Assembly (NCBI GenBank): GCA_017403205.1
Contig: JAFQOM010000108.1
Coordinates: 1-8,701 of the forward strand
Length of the DNA: 8,701 bases
Reading direction: 5' to 3'
Source of the DNA: Clostridia bacterium
GTDB taxonomy: Bacteria; Bacillota_A; Clostridia; Christensenellales; UBA1242
Below, piece by piece: positions 6,497-8,701 of the stretch (position 1 is the first letter of the stretch; each line of letters starts with the position of its first letter). The notes beneath the pieces are model-generated. The model searched no databases, was not told where the DNA came from, and saw only the letters and a program-made list of their open reading frames with translations. Position numbers and translations under genes: made by a program.

Positions 6497-7882
6497 ATGA
6501 TAAAAGAATATAAAACAATTAAAGAAGTTGTAGGCCCCTTGATGCTTGTTGATAATGTTGAAGGCGTTAAATATGACGAACTTGTTGAAATTGTTGCTTC
6601 TAATGGCGATATTAGAAGAGGTAAGGTTTTAGAAGTTAACGGAGATAAAGCTTTAGTTCAGCTTTTTGAAAGTTCTCATGGTTTAAAACTATCTACTTCA
6701 AAAGTTAGGTTTTTAGGCAGAAGTATGCAACTTGCAGTTTCTGAAGACATGTTGGGCAGAGTTTTTGATGGGTTAGGCAATCCAAAAGATGGTGGGGCAC
6801 CAATATTAGCATCTAAAAGGATGGATATTAATGGTGAACCTATTAACCCATCTGCAAGAAACTATCCTGATGAATTTATTCAAACAGGTATTTCTGCCAT
6901 AGATGGTTTAAACACATTGGTTAGAGGGCAAAAATTGCCAATATTTTCTATGAATGGTTTGCCACATGCAAATTTGGCTGCACAAATTGCACACCAAGCA
7001 AAAGTTTTGGGCAAAGATGATAAGTTTGCTGTTGTATTTTGTGCAGTAGGCATTACATTTGAAGAAGCAGAGTTTTTTATGGAAGACTTTAGAAAAACGG
7101 GTGCTATAGAGAGATCTGTTATGTTTGTTAACCTTGCAAATGAACCTGCTATCGAGCGTGTTGCAACGCCACGTATGGCATTGACATGTGCAGAATATTT
7201 GGCTTTTGATTTAGGTATGCATGTTTTAGTTATAATGACAGATATTACAAACTATGCAGAAGCTCTTCGTGAAATTTCTGCAGCCAGAAAAGAAGTTCCT
7301 GGCAGACGTGGCTATCCTGGTTATATGTACACAGACTTGGCTGCTTTGTATGAAAGGGCAGGTAGAATCAAAGGCAAAAAAGGTTCTATAACTCAAATAC
7401 CTATTTTAACTATGCCAGAGGATGACAAAACACATCCAATACCAGATCTAACTGGTTATATTACAGAGGGTCAAATTTTGCTTTCAAGAGAGCTTTATAA
7501 AAAAGGTATAAACCCACCAATTGATGTTTTACCATCGTTATCTCGTTTAAAAGATAAAGGTATTGGTGCCGGCAAAACCAGAGAAGACCACTCAAATACT
7601 ATGAATCAATTGTTTTCTGCATATGCAAGGGGTAAAGAGGCTAAGGAATTAGCTGCAATTTTAGGTGAAAGCGCATTAAGCGAAAGTGATAAGATTTTTG
7701 CTAAATTTGCTGTGGAATTCGAGAAGAAATATATCGACCAAGGGTTCGAGACCAATAGGTCGATAGAAGAAACGCTTGATATTGGCTGGGAACTTCTTTC
7801 TATGTTGCCTATAGGCGAACTAAAAAGGATTAAGCCAGAATATATCGAAAGATATATGAAAAAGCAAACTATTCAAGATTAA
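6497..7882 (+). CDS. ntpB: V/A-type ATPase regulatory subunit B
   Basis: Non-catalytic partner of A; three copies alternate with A in the head and complete each active site. Its 461 residues match the family length of about 460. An N-terminal beta-barrel is followed by [10 protein letters not shown] at 87-96, then [20 protein letters not shown] at 121-140. Where A has a P-loop, this protein has a degenerate [14 protein letters not shown] (150-163) without the GKT, as expected for B. The arginine finger that reaches into the A site is Arg350 in [13 protein letters not shown], the same number as in E. hirae Ntp[15 protein letters not shown] at 269-282 and [14 protein letters not shown] at 415-428 are also conserved. 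The ATG follows the A stop after four bases. Codons near residues 406-426 are richer in G and C than the rest of the gene (listed separately). Confidence 0.98.
   Translation: MIKEYKTIKEVVGPLMLVDNVEGVKYDELVEIVASNGDIRRGKVLEVNGDKALVQLFESSHGLKLSTSKVRFLGRSMQLAVSEDMLGRVFDGLGNPKDGGAPILASKRMDINGEPINPSARNYPDEFIQTGISAIDGLNTLVRGQKLPIFSMNGLPHANLAAQIAHQAKVLGKDDKFAVVFCAVGITFEEAEFFMEDFRKTGAIERSVMFVNLANEPAIERVATPRMALTCAEYLAFDLGMHVLVIMTDITNYAEALREISAARKEVPGRRGYPGYMYTDLAALYERAGRIKGKKGSITQIPILTMPEDDKTHPIPDLTGYITEGQILLSRELYKKGINPPIDVLPSLSRLKDKGIGAGKTREDHSNTMNQLFSAYARGKEAKELAAILGESALSESDKIFAKFAVEFEKKYIDQGFETNRSIEETLDIGWELLSMLPIGELKRIKPEYIERYMKKQTIQD
7732..7765 (+). repeat. Perfect 8-bp inverted repeat inside subunit B
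   Basis: TATCGACC at 7732-7739 is the exact reverse complement of GGTCGATA at 7758-7765, with an 18-base loop. It sits in the part of ntpB where codons turn unusually G/C-rich, so it would be the most stable small stem in the coding region I noticed. It has no known role. It overlaps codons for the conserved stretch [11 protein letters not shown]. Confidence 0.45.
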
Positions 7883-7904
7883 TTTTAACTTTATAAAAAG
7901 TCGA

Positions 7905-7922
7905 AAGATTTGTATAAATCTT
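7905..7922 (+). repeat. Perfect hairpin in the B-D gap
   Basis: AAGATTT at 7905-7911 pairs perfectly with AAATCTT at 7916-7922 around the four-base loop GTAT. It lies in the middle of the 66 bases between B and D, about 25 bases before the D start. It is not followed by a T-run, so it is not a normal intrinsic terminator. It may protect or separate message segments, or be chance: six of the seven pairs are A-T. Confidence 0.4.
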
Positions 7923-7948
7923 ATTAAAAATTTAAAAGGTAAAGCAAT

Positions 7949-8578
7949 ATGGCTAGATTAAATGTAAACCCTACAAGAATGCAATTAAAAACATTAAAAA
8001 ACAGGTTAAAGATTGCAGTTAGGGGTCACAAACTTTTAAAAGATAAAACAGACGAAATGGTTAGACGTTTTAGCGTGCTTGTTAAACAAAACTATGCTTT
8101 AAGGCAACAAACAGAAGGTTTGGTTAAACAAATTTTAAAAGATTTTTGCCTAGCCAAAGGCTATATGTCTATGCAACAAATTTCTTCTCTTTTTGCTTTG
8201 CCATCACAAATGGTTATGCCTGTATTTGAAACTCAAACTCTTATGAACGTTTCTGTTCCAAAAGTTACTACTGCTGTTATACCAAATTCTGATTTGCCAT
8301 ATTCTTATATTGATACTAACGCAGAGCTTGATAGTTTAGTTATGAAAATTAGAAACATAATACCAAAACTTGTAGAGCTTGCTAGTTTAGAAAAAACATG
8401 TCAAATTTTATCCGGTGAAATAGAAAGATCAAAACGCCGTGTTAATGCTCTAGAGTTTGTAATGATACCTCAACTTACAGAAACAATAAAATATATATCT
8501 ATGAAAATAGAAGAAAATGATAGGGCTTCAAGAATAAGACTTATCAAAGTTAAATCTATGATTGAAAGTAGAAAGTAA
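7949..8578 (+). CDS. ntpD: V/A-type ATPase subunit D (central shaft)
   Basis: Rotating shaft inside the A/B head, bound to F and seated on C; 209 residues, usual length about 210. The protein begins and ends with long helices that form the antiparallel coiled coil. The N-terminal signature is NPTRMQLKTLKNRL (7-20) followed by RGHKLLKDKTDEM (25-37). The C-terminal signature is RRVNALEFVMIPQLTETIKY (163-182). The middle, roughly 75-130, is the less conserved head that binds F. The usual Thr before RRVNALE is Ser161-Lys here, a mild change. The ATG at 7949 is preceded by a moderate AAAAGG site at 7934-7939. It follows B after 66 bases that hold a small hairpin, and is the last gene before the terminator. 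No ntpJ-like potassium transporter gene follows within the window, unlike the E. hirae operon. Confidence 0.97.
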   Translation: MARLNVNPTRMQLKTLKNRLKIAVRGHKLLKDKTDEMVRRFSVLVKQNYALRQQTEGLVKQILKDFCLAKGYMSMQQISSLFALPSQMVMPVFETQTLMNVSVPKVTTAVIPNSDLPYSYIDTNAELDSLVMKIRNIIPKLVELASLEKTCQILSGEIERSKRRVNALEFVMIPQLTETIKYISMKIEENDRASRIRLIKVKSMIESRK

Positions 8579-8653
8579 TTAAAAATTAAAATATTCTAAC
8601 AAATGCAAATTTATTTTTGGTAATTAATTTGTTTGAATAAATTTAAACTATTT

Positions 8654-8694
8654 AAGAATTGAAGTTTAATGCTTCAATTCTTTTTTTTCTTTTT
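8654..8694 (+). terminator. Rho-independent terminator of the ATPase operon
   Basis: A perfect 11-base stem (AAGAATTGAAG at 8654-8664 with CTTCAATTCTT at 8672-8682) closes on a 7-base loop. The right arm runs into eight T's at 8681-8688, then a C and five more T's. No A-run of similar length precedes the stem, so it works for the + strand. It lies 76 bases after the D stop; the sequence between (8579-8653) is AT-rich with no gene that I can support. Confidence 0.9.
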
Positions 8695-8701
8695 ATATTT
8701 A

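Noticed and set aside
6309..6518. 69-codon minus-strand frame across the A-B junction
   Set aside because: It is antisense to two well-supported genes, shows no recognisable motif, and has low-complexity composition.
6644..6961. Missing P-loop in subunit B, which might look like a damaged nucleotide site
   Set aside because: B subunits of V/A-ATPases normally lack the GKT loop; the arginine finger at residue 350 is present, so this is the ordinary non-catalytic subunit.
8598..8633. Imperfect inverted repeat AACAAAT / ATTTGTT between D and the terminator
   Set aside because: Seven A-T-dominated pairs with a long AT-rich interior are expected by chance here, and a far better hairpin follows directly.
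1..8701. Search for CRISPR arrays, tRNA or rRNA genes, insertion sequences and phage or defence genes
   Set aside because: I saw no regularly spaced repeats, cloverleaf-like stretches, transposase motifs or genes outside the ATPase set; the gaps are too short to hold them.

Overview
The window holds almost all of one operon: a bacterial V/A-type ATPase (Ntp-type rotary ATPase), nine genes on the + strand in the order G/H (partial), I, K, E, C, F, A, B, D. All nine subunit types expected for a bacterial A/V-ATPase are present. Nothing reads on the minus strand. A clear intrinsic terminator follows subunit D, so the operon ends inside the window. Its promoter and the start of the first gene lie to the left of it.

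The DNA is visibly AT-rich (about two thirds A+T or more by eye). A/T-ending codons dominate, and many genes have purine-rich Shine-Dalgarno (SD) sites of the AGGAGG type. Together with the gene order, which matches the ntp operon of Enterococcus hirae and many Clostridia, this suggests a low-GC, fermentative Bacillota bacterium. I cannot place it to genus. The opening TTG-headed frame is not a gene start: the reading frame is open to the left edge.

Layout: 2-301 peripheral-stalk G/H (5' partial); 350-2269 membrane stator I; 2292-2735 rotor-ring K; a 110-base gap with small inverted repeats; 2846-3418 stalk E; 3448-4398 C; 4402-4728 F; 4729-6492 catalytic A; 6497-7882 non-catalytic B; a 66-base gap with a perfect hairpin; 7949-8578 central shaft D; a 123-base tail with the terminator. 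C-F-A-B are packed with gaps of 0 to 4 bases.

How it works: A and B form the ATPase head. D and F form the central shaft, which C seats on the K ring. E and G/H dimers hold the head to subunit I, and ions pass between I and K. The K subunit keeps every side chain of the E. hirae NtpK sodium site at a constant offset of 7 residues, so sodium coupling is the best prediction. I see no undescribed system here. The points worth a second look are regulatory: uneven ribosome-binding sites, the K-E and B-D gaps, a tiny reading frame overlapping the C start, and a codon-use island with an inverted repeat inside B.
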